NCBI GenBank assembly: GCA_947641735.1
Contig: CANRQR010000016.1
Span: forward strand, 1 to 32,551
Length of the DNA: 32,551 bases
Direction: 5' to 3'
Origin: an uncultured Lactobacillus sp.
GTDB lineage: Bacteria > Bacillota > Bacilli > Lactobacillales > Lactobacillaceae
Shown: positions 7,953 through 16,196 of the stretch, in pieces
Position numbering within the stretch: the stretch's first letter is position 1
Layout of the letters: the number at the start of each line of letters is the position of its first letter
The notes under the pieces: model-generated
The model's input: the letters and a program-made list of their open reading frames with translations, nothing else
What the model was told of the DNA's origin: nothing
Database searches by the model: none
Made by a program: the position numbers and the translations under genes

Positions 7953-9287
7953 ATGGCTATTAATAAAAATAGAAAAGTGCCTAAAAGAATAGCTCAAACT
8001 ATTTTGAATTCTTTAAAAGGTGGAGTAGTACCTAGAATCGGATTACCATACATTACTGTTGGAAGAAAAGCCGAAGTTGAAGCTTTATTACATGATGTAG
8101 AGCTAATCAAAGACGGAGGAGCTTCTTTTAGATTTATAGTGGGTCGGTATGGCTCGGGGAAAAGTTTCTTACTTCAAACTATTAGAAATTATGTAATGGA
8201 TAAAAATTTTGTTGTGGTTGATGGTGATTTATCGCCAGAAAGACGGCTGCAGGGTGGAAAAGGGCAAGGATTAGCAACTTATCGAGAACTAATTCAAAAT
8301 CTTTCCACCAAAACTAGACCGGAAGGTGGAGCATTAACCTTAATTTTGGATCGCTGGATTAATTCGGTTCAAATGCAGGTTAGAACAGAGACAGGATTAA
8401 ATGATGATACTCCCGCCTTTGAAGACGCAGTCAATAAGAAAATTTATGCAGTAATTTCTAATCTTTCTGAATTAGTGCACGGGTTTGATTTTGCAAAGTT
8501 ACTTGAAATGTACTATCAAGCCTATATCAATGATGATGAAGAAACAAAAGCCAAAGTTGTTAAGTGGTTTAGAGGTGAATATGCCAATAAAACACAGGCT
8601 AAGAAAGAATTAGGAGTCGATATTGTAATATCTGATGACGATTGGTATGAGTATTTAAAATTATTCGCATCATTTTTTAGACAAGCTGGATATGCGGGCT
8701 TGATGATTATGATTGATGAGTTAGTAAATATCTATAAAATCCCGAATAGTATTAGCCGCCAATATAACTATGAAAAGATATTAACAATGTACAACGATGC
8801 CTTACAAGGAAAGTCGAAGTATCTTGGAATTATTATGGGTGGAACCCCGCAGGCAATTGAAGATAAGAGACGCGGAGTATATTCATATGAAGCATTGCGC
8901 TCACGTCTTGCTAGTGGAAAATTTTCTGAAGCTGGCAATAGAGATATGTATGCACCTGTTATTAAGCTTGATCCTCTTACCCCAGAAGAAATGCTTGTCT
9001 TAACTGAAAAACTTGCAGAGATGCATGCTAATCTATATGGGTATGAAAAAACAATTACAGAAGATGATTTACAAAAGTTCATAAAAATTGAATATTCACG
9101 TGTGGGAGCATCAACAAATATTACGCCACGTGAGATTATTCGTGATTTTATTGAATTATTAGATATTGTTTGGCAAAATCCAGAGACTGACGTTGAAAAA
9201 TTACTTAATTCGGATAAGTTTTCTTATGCCGAATCAGAGGCGGTTTCTAATGAAAAGTCTGATGATTTTGCTGAGTTTAGAATTTAA
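7953..9287 (+). CDS. sngB: BrxC/BrxD-like (DUF2791) P-loop ATPase (Shango SngB-like)
   Basis: This 444-aa ATPase starts 3 nt after the TerB gene, with its AAAGGA ribosome site inside that gene's end, so the two are translationally linked. The N-terminus NSLKGGVVPRIGLPYITVGR is typical of the BREX BrxD/DUF2791 family. Walker A is GRYGSGKS (64-71) and Walker B is LMIMIDE (Asp255-Glu256). A sensor-like IIMGGTPQAIED and a Y/RLASGKF loop follow, then a C-terminal TPREIIRDFIELLD segment as in ORC/Cdc6-like AAA+ proteins. In BREX and Shango such ATPases sit beside an Lhr-like helicase, as here. No BREX methylase or PglZ gene is nearby, so BREX is excluded. The open frame is full length. Confidence 0.85.
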   Translation: MAINKNRKVPKRIAQTILNSLKGGVVPRIGLPYITVGRKAEVEALLHDVELIKDGGASFRFIVGRYGSGKSFLLQTIRNYVMDKNFVVVDGDLSPERRLQGGKGQGLATYRELIQNLSTKTRPEGGALTLILDRWINSVQMQVRTETGLNDDTPAFEDAVNKKIYAVISNLSELVHGFDFAKLLEMYYQAYINDDEETKAKVVKWFRGEYANKTQAKKELGVDIVISDDDWYEYLKLFASFFRQAGYAGLMIMIDELVNIYKIPNSISRQYNYEKILTMYNDALQGKSKYLGIIMGGTPQAIEDKRRGVYSYEALRSRLASGKFSEAGNRDMYAPVIKLDPLTPEEMLVLTEKLAEMHANLYGYEKTITEDDLQKFIKIEYSRVGASTNITPREIIRDFIELLDIVWQNPETDVEKLLNSDKFSYAESEAVSNEKSDDFAEFRI

Positions 9288-9294
9288 GTGAAAA

Positions 9295-11517
9295 ATGGAT
9301 ATTTTTACACGTTTTGCTCCCTTTATTCAAGATTATATTTATGAACATGGATGGAAAAATCTCCGTTCAATTCAAGTTGGAGCAGCAGAAACTATTTTTA
9401 ATAGTCGAGATAATGTCTTGCTAGCTGCGTCGACTGCTTCTGGTAAGACGGAGGCTGCATTTTTCCCAATTTTAACTGATCTCTATGAAAATCCTCCTCA
9501 ATCAGTGGGTGTACTGTACATTTCACCACTAAAAGCATTAATTAATGATCAATATGAACGTTTAAACGAACTTTGTCAGGATGTTGATATTCCTGTATGG
9601 CGTTGGCATGGCGAAGTGACCCAGACACAAAAGAGAAAATTACTTAAACATCCCTCTGGTATTTTACAAATCACACCGGAATCTTTAGAGTCATTGATGA
9701 TTAATAAACATATGGATATTCCTAATTTGTTTCATGATCTGAGATATATTGTAATTGATGAATTGCATTCTTTTTTAAGATCTGACCGTGGAGGACAAAC
9801 TTTTTGTTTAATCGAGAGATTATCTAAAATGGCCGATGTTGATCCTCGTCGTATTGGACTTTCTGCAACAATTGGTGATACAAAATCTGCGGCTGAATTT
9901 TTAGGGGCTGGTTCTAAACATAAAACTACTGTTCCTAAAGTAGAAGGAAGTGGACAAGTTTGGCGGCTATCAATGGAACACTTTTACGATAATGGCCCAC
10001 AGGCTGATAGTAATGATTTTGATCCCGCGCAACCAGTTTTAGATGAGAAAAGTGATCAAGCTCCAAACACAGCTGATCCATCAATGGCTTATATTTTTGA
10101 ACATACACGCGGCAAAAAATGTTTAGTCTTCACTAATAGCCGTGAAGAATGTGAAGCAGTTTGTCAGATATTAAGACAATACTGTGAAGTAGAACATGAG
10201 CCAGATCGTTTTTTAATTCATCATGGTAATCTATCCGCTGCTTATCGGCAAACTGCTGAAGTAGAAATGAAAGATGAAGATTCTTTGATGACTACTTGTG
10301 CTACCGCCACACTTGAATTAGGTATCGATATTGGAAAATTAGAGCGTGCTTTTCAGATTGATGCACCATTTACTGTATCTGGCTTTTTACAAAGGATGGG
10401 GAGGACAGGACGTAGAGGCAATCCTTCGGAAATGTGGTTTGTAATGCGCGAATCACATCCTGAGTCCCGTGCGATGCTTCCTGAGATTATTCCATGGTCT
10501 TTATTACAAGGGATTGCTTTAGTTCAACTATATTTAGAAGAAAGATGGGTAGAACCTCCTGAACCAAATCGCTTACCATATAGTTTGCTCTACCATCAGA
10601 CCATGTCTACTTTAGCTTCGAATGGTGAAATGACGCCTGCAGAGCTAGCGTCGCGAGTATTGACACTGCATTATTTTCGGAATGTTAGTCAAGATGATTA
10701 TCGAGTATTACTTAGACATCTAATTAAAGAAGATCATATTCAGCAAACTGAAAATGGTGGTTTAATTGTAGGTCTAAGTGGTGAACGCATAGTTAATAAT
10801 TTTAAGTTTTATGCTGTTTTTCAAGAAAATGAAGAATATTCTGTTAAGTCAGAATCAGAAGAGCTGGGAACTATTGTTAAACCGCCGCCCGTTGGGGATA
10901 AAATAGCGATAGCGGGCCGTGTGTGGGTAGTAGAAGATGTAGATCGTAAACGACATCAAGTCTATTGCCATCCTGTTAAAGGACGTATTCCGGCATATTT
11001 TGGGGATGTTGCAGGCGATATTCAGCCTGAGATTTTACAAAGAATGAATAAAATTTTAACCGAGCAAAAGCAATACTCCTATCTAATGAAGCATGCTATT
11101 GCGCGTCTTAAAGAAGTGCGTGATACTGCTAAAACTTCGGGTATGCTAGAAAGTAACTTAATTAACTTAGGTGGAAAAATGTGGTGTCTCTTTCCGTGGA
11201 CAGGAACATATGCATTTTTAGCTTTAGAAAGATTAATCAAAATTAAGTGTGCTAAGCGAATTGGTTTGCGTGGCTTTAATTCTAGTCGTCCGTATTTTAT
11301 GCAATTTGCAATGGATGTAAATAAAGAAGAATTTTTGAAAATTTTAGTAGAAGAAGCTAATAAAGATTTTGACCCATTAGAGCTAGTGTATCCAAATGAA
11401 GTACCGGTATTTGATAAATATGATGAATATTTACCCGATGAATTAGTGAGAAAAGAATTTGCTCATAGTATTTTAGATATTGAGGAAATGAGAAATTGCG
11501 TTAATCAATTGCAATAA
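9295..11517 (+). CDS. sngC: Lhr/BrxHI-like DEAD/DEAH-box helicase (Shango SngC-like)
   Basis: 740-aa superfamily 2 helicase, third gene of the operon, 7 nt after the ATPase gene. Motifs are in order: Q-motif-like RSIQVGAAETIF, Walker A ASTASGKT (Lys51), motif Ia YISPLKALINDQ, motif II DELH (155-158), motif III LSATIG, RecA2 CLVFTNSREECE, and motif VI QRMGRTGRRG (366-375). The spacing and the VKGRIPAYFGD segment in the C-terminal half match Lhr-like helicases such as BrxHI. It presumably uses ATP to translocate on or remodel nucleic acid as part of phage defence. The Shine-Dalgarno is weak, so coupling to the ATPase gene is likely. A bidirectional terminator follows at once. Confidence 0.88.
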   Translation: MDIFTRFAPFIQDYIYEHGWKNLRSIQVGAAETIFNSRDNVLLAASTASGKTEAAFFPILTDLYENPPQSVGVLYISPLKALINDQYERLNELCQDVDIPVWRWHGEVTQTQKRKLLKHPSGILQITPESLESLMINKHMDIPNLFHDLRYIVIDELHSFLRSDRGGQTFCLIERLSKMADVDPRRIGLSATIGDTKSAAEFLGAGSKHKTTVPKVEGSGQVWRLSMEHFYDNGPQADSNDFDPAQPVLDEKSDQAPNTADPSMAYIFEHTRGKKCLVFTNSREECEAVCQILRQYCEVEHEPDRFLIHHGNLSAAYRQTAEVEMKDEDSLMTTCATATLELGIDIGKLERAFQIDAPFTVSGFLQRMGRTGRRGNPSEMWFVMRESHPESRAMLPEIIPWSLLQGIALVQLYLEERWVEPPEPNRLPYSLLYHQTMSTLASNGEMTPAELASRVLTLHYFRNVSQDDYRVLLRHLIKEDHIQQTENGGLIVGLSGERIVNNFKFYAVFQENEEYSVKSESEELGTIVKPPPVGDKIAIAGRVWVVEDVDRKRHQVYCHPVKGRIPAYFGDVAGDIQPEILQRMNKILTEQKQYSYLMKHAIARLKEVRDTAKTSGMLESNLINLGGKMWCLFPWTGTYAFLALERLIKIKCAKRIGLRGFNSSRPYFMQFAMDVNKEEFLKILVEEANKDFDPLELVYPNEVPVFDKYDEYLPDELVRKEFAHSILDIEEMRNCVNQLQ

Positions 11518-11556
11518 AAAAATCCATTCAGTCGTGAGGATTGAATGGATTTTTTT
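11518..11556. terminator. Bidirectional terminator between the Shango-like operon and galE
   Basis: AAATCCATTCA (11520-11530) pairs with TGAATGGATTT (11542-11552). An A tract precedes it and a T tract follows, so it serves both convergent units. Confidence 0.9.
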
Positions 11557-11559
11557 GAT

Positions 11560-12552
11560 TTATTTATCTTCGTAACCCTTTGGGTGACTCTTGTGCCAGT
11601 TCCAAGCAGTGGCAATTACGTCATCAACATCTTCATGTTTTGGCTTCCAGCCTAAAACTTTACGAGCTTTGCTTGAGTCAGCAACTAAGGAATCAGGGTC
11701 TCCGCCTCTTCTTGCACCAATAGTGTAAGGAATGTCGATACCAGTAACTTTCTTAGCGGCTTCAAGAATTTCTAAGTTAGAGTATCCTTGTGCAGTACCT
11801 AAGTTAAAGACATCAGATTTATTAGTGTCCATCACGTGCTTAAGAGCTAAGATATGAGCATCAATTAGGTCCTCAACTTGAACATAGTCACGGACGTTAG
11901 TACCATCTTTAGTGTTATAGTCATCCCCAAAAATAGTGAAGTTACCATCGCCTGCAATAGCACTCTTTAAAATGTTAGGAATCAAGTGAGTTTCAGGTCC
12001 GTGATCTTCACCGATTGAACCATCACTTGAAGCACCAGCTACATTGAAGTAACGAAGGGCGATTGACTTAATACCATTAGCCTTGTCAGCCCAGTGCATA
12101 ATCTTTTCCATCATCATCTTAGTTTCACCATATGGGTTAATTGGATTTAATGGAGTGTCTTCAGTAATTGGTAATTTTTCAGGAATACCATAAGTAGCAG
12201 CACTAGAAGAGAAGACTAAATATTTAACTTTAGCATCTTCCATAGCTTGAAGTAGTGAAATCATTCCAGAAACATTATTATCGTAGTATTTCAAAGGTTT
12301 CTTAACTGATTCACCAACTAATGAGTAAGCAGCAAAGTGCATTACTGCGTCAATATTTTCATCACGTAAGATTTTGCTTACTAAATTAGTATCTTCAATG
12401 TCACCTTGATAGAATTTAGCTCTCTTGTCGACAGCTTTTCTGTGACCAGTGTAGAGAGAATCAAGGACAACAACATCGTTTCCTTCTTCAATTAATTTTC
12501 TAACAGCGTGAGAGCCAATGTAACCAGCTCCGCCGATAACTAATACTCGCAT
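11560..12552 (-). CDS. galE: UDP-glucose 4-epimerase
   Basis: This 330-aa short-chain dehydrogenase/reductase interconverts UDP-glucose and UDP-galactose with bound NAD. It has the N-terminal GGAGYIGSH nucleotide-binding loop, the catalytic Ser region FSSSAATYG, the YGETK (YxxxK) catalytic pair, the epimerase-typical ALRYFNVAGA and the later NLGTAQGYS. Length is standard for GalE. The ATG is preceded on the minus strand by AAGGAG about 8 nt away. No gal or eps genes adjoin it, so it may serve Leloir galactose use, cell-wall polysaccharide precursor supply, or both. No damage is seen. Confidence 0.95.
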   Translation of the reverse strand: MRVLVIGGAGYIGSHAVRKLIEEGNDVVVLDSLYTGHRKAVDKRAKFYQGDIEDTNLVSKILRDENIDAVMHFAAYSLVGESVKKPLKYYDNNVSGMISLLQAMEDAKVKYLVFSSSAATYGIPEKLPITEDTPLNPINPYGETKMMMEKIMHWADKANGIKSIALRYFNVAGASSDGSIGEDHGPETHLIPNILKSAIAGDGNFTIFGDDYNTKDGTNVRDYVQVEDLIDAHILALKHVMDTNKSDVFNLGTAQGYSNLEILEAAKKVTGIDIPYTIGARRGGDPDSLVADSSKARKVLGWKPKHEDVDDVIATAWNWHKSHPKGYEDK

Positions 12553-12611
12553 TAACGTTACTCCTTTTTAAATAAATAATAACCGAATCAAGTTAATTTT
12601 ATCATAATAGC

Positions 12612-13351
12612 TTAGTTTGAAAATTCTGATTTGAAAATTTGTGCATTATTGCTACCGTGAATATCGATAACTGCAAAATCTACTTCTTTTATTGAAGAGG
12701 GATGAGAAAAAACATCATGCCACATTTTAGCAACTTCTTTTGAAGAAAAACCAAATGCTCCTGCTCCCCATGCACCTAAAACTAAATAATCTATTTGTTG
12801 ATCTTTAGCTATGTTTTTAACAAAATACATTCGATTTTTTAAAGTCATGCAAGCCTCTTCATAAGAAATGTTATATAGTTGGGCTTCCCTATAATAGGGG
12901 GCTGCGCAGGTAATTACATTGATTGTATTTATCAATTACCATCAAGATTAGTAAAGACGACATTGGGACTATAGATAGCACGATTACGATAAAGATGATA
13001 ATTTATATGCTGATTATTCCATTCATAGTATTTATTAAAATTACTTATTATTTGATATAGGTTAGATTGATGACATAATATTTCCTCTTGAGCAGTTGCT
13101 CCTTGTAAATACCTGCCACCAGGTGAAAGATAATCAGCAAAGTTTAAGAGGGCAATTTTACAAGCAAAATATTTTTCTTTTAAATCAACGGCCGCATGGG
13201 CTGAACTTAAATTTACAAATTTAAGTTTAGAATAATGATGATTAGTGTATAAAAAAGCATCTTGACCATCATAAATCTTACTTTGTTGAATACTCAACGT
13301 AGTGTCATCAGAGTATTTCTCTTTCATTAGTATATTATGTTGATTAGCCAT
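12612..13351 (-). pseudogene. Frameshifted PARG-type macrodomain gene (TIGR02452 family)
   Basis: Two minus-strand frames overlapping by 4 nt make one microbial poly(ADP-ribose) glycohydrolase-like protein. The upstream part (from ATG at 13351 to TGA at 12932) has the catalytic PARG signature PGGRYLQGATAQEE after NFAD, then IYSPNVVFTNLDGN. The downstream part (TTG at 12935) continues INVITCAAP, then LGAWGAGAFGF, as in this family. The sequence AATTGATAA at the junction joins the two with one missing base, so a single deletion explains the break. The catalytic QEE loop and the C-terminal half of the macro fold are now separate. The first frame lacks a good Shine-Dalgarno. A coupled two-piece product is possible but less likely. 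Confidence 0.72.
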
Positions 13352-13505
13352 AACTGTATAATTGTGAAACAACTTTGTATCCTCATTTTTTCGTATATGT
13401 AGATATTTATATAAAAATTTATAAGCATAAAAGATGCAAATTAATATTTTATGTATAAAATAATAGTTAAAAGAATAAACTTGTAAAAAGTAAGAGGAAA
13501 ATGAT

Positions 13506-14837
13506 ATGGAGACAATTAAAAACATAATTATCGGCTTTGGAAAAGGTGGGAAAACCTTAGCTAAGTTTCTAGCACAAAAGGGAGAAGAAGTATTAGTAAT
13601 TGAAAAATCTAATAAGATGTATGGAGGTACTTGTATTAACATTGCCTGCCTACCTTCAAAAAGATTAATTATTGAAGCAGCTAACGGCGTTTCTTATGTG
13701 GATGCGGTAAACGGTAAAAATGAAATGACTGCACAATTGCGGGAGAAAAACTATCATATGCTTGCAGACGAAAAGACTGTAACTGTATTAGATGGAGAAG
13801 CGCATTTTATTGCTGATCATGAAATTGAAGTAAAACTTTCTAATGGTAAAAAGGTTCAGTATAAAGGAGACCGTATTTTCATTAATACTGGTGCAGTTCC
13901 AGTGATGTTACCAATCCCGGGCTTAAAAGAAAGCAAGTATATCCTTGATTCAACTCAAGCCATGGATGAAAAGAAGATGCCAAAGAATTTAACAATTATT
14001 GGAGCGGGATATATTGGATTGGAATTTGCTAGCATGTTTGCAAAATATGGTAGTAAAGTTACAGTGCTTGATCATAATAAGGAATTTTTAGCTCGTGAAG
14101 ATGAGGATATTAGTAATGCAGTAAGAAAAGATATGGAAGATGCTGGTATTAAGTTTGAACTTGGTGCTGATATTGAAAAAATTACTGATGAAACAAGTAA
14201 TGCAAAAATTACCTATCAAATAAATGAAGAAAGAAAGACGATTAGTGCAGACCGAATTTTGGCAGCAACTGGTCGTAAACCAAATACTGAAAACTTAGGT
14301 TTAGAAAATACCGCGATTGAAACAACTGATCGTGGCGCTATAAAAGTAGATGATTTTCTAAGAACTACTGTGGACAATGTGTGGGCAATCGGGGATGTTA
14401 AAGGCGGTCTTCAATTTACCTATATTTCTTTAGATGATTTTAGAATTATTAAAGATCAACTGTTTGGTACGGGTGCTCGCATGGTTAGTGACCGAAAGGT
14501 AGTTCCTTATAGTGTATTTATTTCACCCGCCTTGTCTCAAGTTGGTTTAAATGAGAAGCAAGCAAATAAATTAGGAAAAGAATACAAGTTATTTAAGTTG
14601 CCCGTTACAGCAATTCCTAAAGCAAAAGTTGCAAAAGATAATAGAGGTTTATTTAAGGCACTCGTTGACCCAGAAACTGAAAAAATTCTAGGGGCTACAC
14701 TTTATGGAATTGAGTCATATGAATTGATTAACATGATTTCTTTAGCGATGAAGGCCCATTTATCCTATACGGTTTTAAGAGATCAGATTTATACGCATCC
14801 GACAATGTCTGAAGCTTTTAATGACTTATTTAAATAA
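13506..14837 (+). CDS. Flavoprotein disulfide reductase, RclA/Har-like (hypothiocyanous acid or metal reductase)
   Basis: 443-aa class I pyridine-nucleotide disulfide oxidoreductase. An FAD-binding start (IIIGFGKGGKTLAK, the usual GxGxxG altered to GFGKGG) leads to the redox pair Cys43/Cys48 in GGTCINIACLPSK. The NAD(P)H site is IIGAGYIGLEFASMF, a second FAD motif is VWAIGDV, and the C-terminal dimer-interface catalytic motif is HPTMSEAF. The INIxCLPSK spacing and overall length resemble RclA of E. coli and Har of lactic-acid bacteria, which reduce HOSCN (RclA also Cu(II)), more than glutathione or lipoamide reductases. That would suit a peroxide-producing gut lactobacillus. AGAGGA precedes the ATG. 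The substrate is inferred. Confidence 0.82.
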   Translation: METIKNIIIGFGKGGKTLAKFLAQKGEEVLVIEKSNKMYGGTCINIACLPSKRLIIEAANGVSYVDAVNGKNEMTAQLREKNYHMLADEKTVTVLDGEAHFIADHEIEVKLSNGKKVQYKGDRIFINTGAVPVMLPIPGLKESKYILDSTQAMDEKKMPKNLTIIGAGYIGLEFASMFAKYGSKVTVLDHNKEFLAREDEDISNAVRKDMEDAGIKFELGADIEKITDETSNAKITYQINEERKTISADRILAATGRKPNTENLGLENTAIETTDRGAIKVDDFLRTTVDNVWAIGDVKGGLQFTYISLDDFRIIKDQLFGTGARMVSDRKVVPYSVFISPALSQVGLNEKQANKLGKEYKLFKLPVTAIPKAKVAKDNRGLFKALVDPETEKILGATLYGIESYELINMISLAMKAHLSYTVLRDQIYTHPTMSEAFNDLFK

Positions 14838-14884
14838 ATTAATTGTAAAAATCCAAATTTCATGAAAAAAGCAAAAATTACTTT

Positions 14885-14890
14885 TATAAT
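14885..14890 (+). promoter_or_regulatory. Candidate -10 of the aldo/keto reductase gene
   Basis: TATAAT lies 29 nt before the chosen ATG at 14919. No convincing -35 is seen, and no terminator separates it from the reductase gene upstream, so read-through is also possible. Confidence 0.35.
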
Positions 14891-14918
14891 GTAAGTAATT
14901 AAAGAAATGAGGAAAAAT

Positions 14919-15776
14919 ATGAAATTTAATTCAGTTGAAGATACATATACATTGAATAATGGTGTCAAAATTCCGATTATTGGTTTTGGTACTTGGCAAA
15001 CTCCAGACGGTGATGTGGCAAAACATGTAATTGAAGCAGCATTGAATAGTGGCTACAGACATATTGATACTGCTGCAGCTTATGGAAATGAAGAAAGTGT
15101 AGGAGAAGGAATTAAGAATAGTGGCATTAACCGCCATGACTTATTTATTACTACTAAACTTTGGAATGCAGATCATGGTTATAAAGAGGCAAAAGCTGCA
15201 ATTGATAAAAGTTTGCAAAATTTAGGGACAGATTATTTAGATTTATATTTAATTCACTGGCCTAATCCATTGGCTCTTCGAGATCACTGGGCTGAAGCAA
15301 ATGCAGAAAGCTGGAGAGCCATGGAAGAAGCAGTTAAGGCGGGTAAGATTAGAGCTATTGGAGTTTCTAATTTTAGAAAGCATCACCTAGAGGAATTGCT
15401 TAAAACTGCAGAAATAAAACCAGCCGTTAACCAAATTATGCTTAATCCAAGTGATTTACAATCAGATGTAGTGAAAGTAAATGAAGAGTTAGGATTATTA
15501 AGTGAAGCATACAGTCCCTTAGGCACTGGTGGTTTGTTAGGAAATGAAGTTGTTAACGAAATAGCTAATGAAGTTGGAAAGTCACCGGCTCAAGTTTTAA
15601 TTCGTTGGTCTCTAGAACACGGATTTTTACCTTTACCTAAATCAGTTCACGATAAATACATTGCAGCCAATATTGATGTATTTGATTTTGAATTAGATGA
15701 TGAGCAGATGAGTAAATTAGATAGTTTACATGGAGTTAGCGGCTTAGCTACTGATCCAGATACAGCTAACTTTTAA
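14919..15776 (+). CDS. Aldo/keto reductase
   Basis: 285-aa NADPH-dependent carbonyl reductase of the AKR superfamily, close in type to 2,5-diketo-gluconate reductase/AKR5. The catalytic tetrad is complete: Asp50, Tyr55 (DTAAAYGNE), Lys80 (TTKLW) and His113 (LIHWP). The cofactor motif IRWSLEHGFLPLPKSV is near the C-terminus. The start at 14919 is preferred because GAGG lies 6 nt before it; the ATG at 14907 has no ribosome site and contains that GAGG. It lies 81 nt downstream of the RclA/Har-like reductase on the same strand, so shared carbonyl/oxidant detoxification is plausible. The physiological substrate is unknown. Confidence 0.92.
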   Translation: MKFNSVEDTYTLNNGVKIPIIGFGTWQTPDGDVAKHVIEAALNSGYRHIDTAAAYGNEESVGEGIKNSGINRHDLFITTKLWNADHGYKEAKAAIDKSLQNLGTDYLDLYLIHWPNPLALRDHWAEANAESWRAMEEAVKAGKIRAIGVSNFRKHHLEELLKTAEIKPAVNQIMLNPSDLQSDVVKVNEELGLLSEAYSPLGTGGLLGNEVVNEIANEVGKSPAQVLIRWSLEHGFLPLPKSVHDKYIAANIDVFDFELDDEQMSKLDSLHGVSGLATDPDTANF

Positions 15777-15777
15777 T

Positions 15778-15813
15778 AAAAAAAGTCGAAGTAGTGGTGC
15801 TTCGACTTTTTTT
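15778..15813 (+). terminator. Terminator after the aldo/keto reductase
   Basis: AAAAGTCGAAG (15781-15791) pairs with CTTCGACTTTT (15800-15810), with a T run and an 8-nt loop. Confidence 0.9.
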
Positions 15814-15834
15814 ATTTGTAAAATTTACTGATGC

Positions 15835-15864
15835 TTTACAGGGGAAGAAGATCTTTGTTATAAT
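15835..15864 (+). promoter_or_regulatory. tRNA-Thr promoter
   Basis: The -35 TTTACA (15835-15840) and consensus -10 TATAAT (15859-15864) are 18 nt apart. The tRNA starts 12 nt further on. Confidence 0.7.
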
Positions 15865-15876
15865 TCTAGTGTTAAT

Positions 15877-15949
15877 GCTGAATTAGCTCAGTTGGTAGAG
15901 CGCTTCCCTCGTAAAGAAGAGGTCGCCAGTTCGATCCTGGCATTCAGCA
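15877..15949 (+). tRNA. tRNA-Thr (anticodon CGU), island integration target
   Basis: 73-nt cloverleaf: acceptor GCTGAAT with ATTCAGC, D stem GCTC/GAGC, anticodon loop CTCGTAA (CGT), T arm GCCAG/CTGGC with TTCGATC, discriminator A, no encoded CCA. The anticodon stem CTTCC/AGAAG has a C-A mismatch at its innermost pair. The last 20 nt are the island's left attachment site. Confidence 0.93.
15930..15949 (+). repeat. attL: 3' end of tRNA-Thr
   Basis: TTCGATCCTGGCATTCAGCA is repeated exactly at 23739-23758. Flanking bases differ on both sides, so the core is 20 bp. Confidence 0.85.
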
Positions 15950-15974
15950 TAAGAAAAGTTAATAAGCATTTCAA

Positions 15975-16020
15975 AGTCTTTCAAAGAAGTTTAATATAGC
16001 TAAATTTGAAGGGCTTTTTA
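15975..16020 (+). terminator. Island-borne replacement terminator for tRNA-Thr
   Basis: AGTCTTTCAAA (15975-15985) pairs, with two G-U pairs, with TTTGAAGGGCT (16005-16015), followed by a T run. The same GTCTTTCAAA begins the terminator beyond attR. Confidence 0.6.
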
Positions 16021-16025
16021 CTTAC

Positions 16026-16052
16026 TTTTAAAAGATATGAAATCTTTTAAAA
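16026..16052. repeat. Perfect 11-bp inverted repeat near the island left end
   Basis: TTTTAAAAGAT (16026-16036), spacer ATGAA, ATCTTTTAAAA (16042-16052). No T run follows on either strand, so a protein site or cruciform is as likely as a terminator. Confidence 0.6.
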
Positions 16053-16086
16053 TAGTTTGAATTAAAATGAAATTCACACATAGTAA

Positions 16087-16117
16087 ACACAAAAACAAAT
16101 TTAGTGTGTTTTTGTGT
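16087..16117. repeat. 10-bp inverted repeat upstream of hsdR
   Basis: ACACAAAAAC (16087-16096) and GTTTTTGTGT (16108-16117) are separated by 11 nt. This could be an integrase, excisionase or regulator binding site; no function is assigned. Confidence 0.55.
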
Positions 16118-16153
16118 GTTTGAGCAAAATTTAGGAGTACTAAATATAGTGTT

Positions 16154-16179
16154 AAAATGGGCTTTTTGCCCATTTTTTT
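16154..16179 (+). terminator. Terminator-like hairpin before hsdR
   Basis: AAAATGGGC (16154-16162), loop TTTTT, GCCCATTTT (16168-16176) and a further T run. It would block transcription from the tRNA side into hsdR. Confidence 0.75.
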
Positions 16180-16196
16180 GTGTTTAAATTCTATTG

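Noticed and set aside
8768..9082. Minus-strand open frame of about 100 codons inside the ATPase gene
   Set aside because: Antisense to a clearly conserved gene, with no ribosome site or family match. Similar antisense frames within adhE, hsdR, hsdM and L-HicDH were rejected for the same reason.
6072..11517. BREX system or tellurite-resistance locus
   Set aside because: The ATPase and helicase resemble BREX BrxD/BrxHI, but no PglX methylase, PglZ or BrxA/B genes are present. The TerB-type protein lacks the TerC/TerD partners of a tellurite-resistance cluster. Shango-like fits the three-gene content better.
13352..13642. Longer N-terminus for the macrodomain gene
   Set aside because: The frame extends to 13642 but would run into the reductase gene on the other strand, and its extra residues are hydrophobic and unlike the family. 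The start near 13351 is more sensible.
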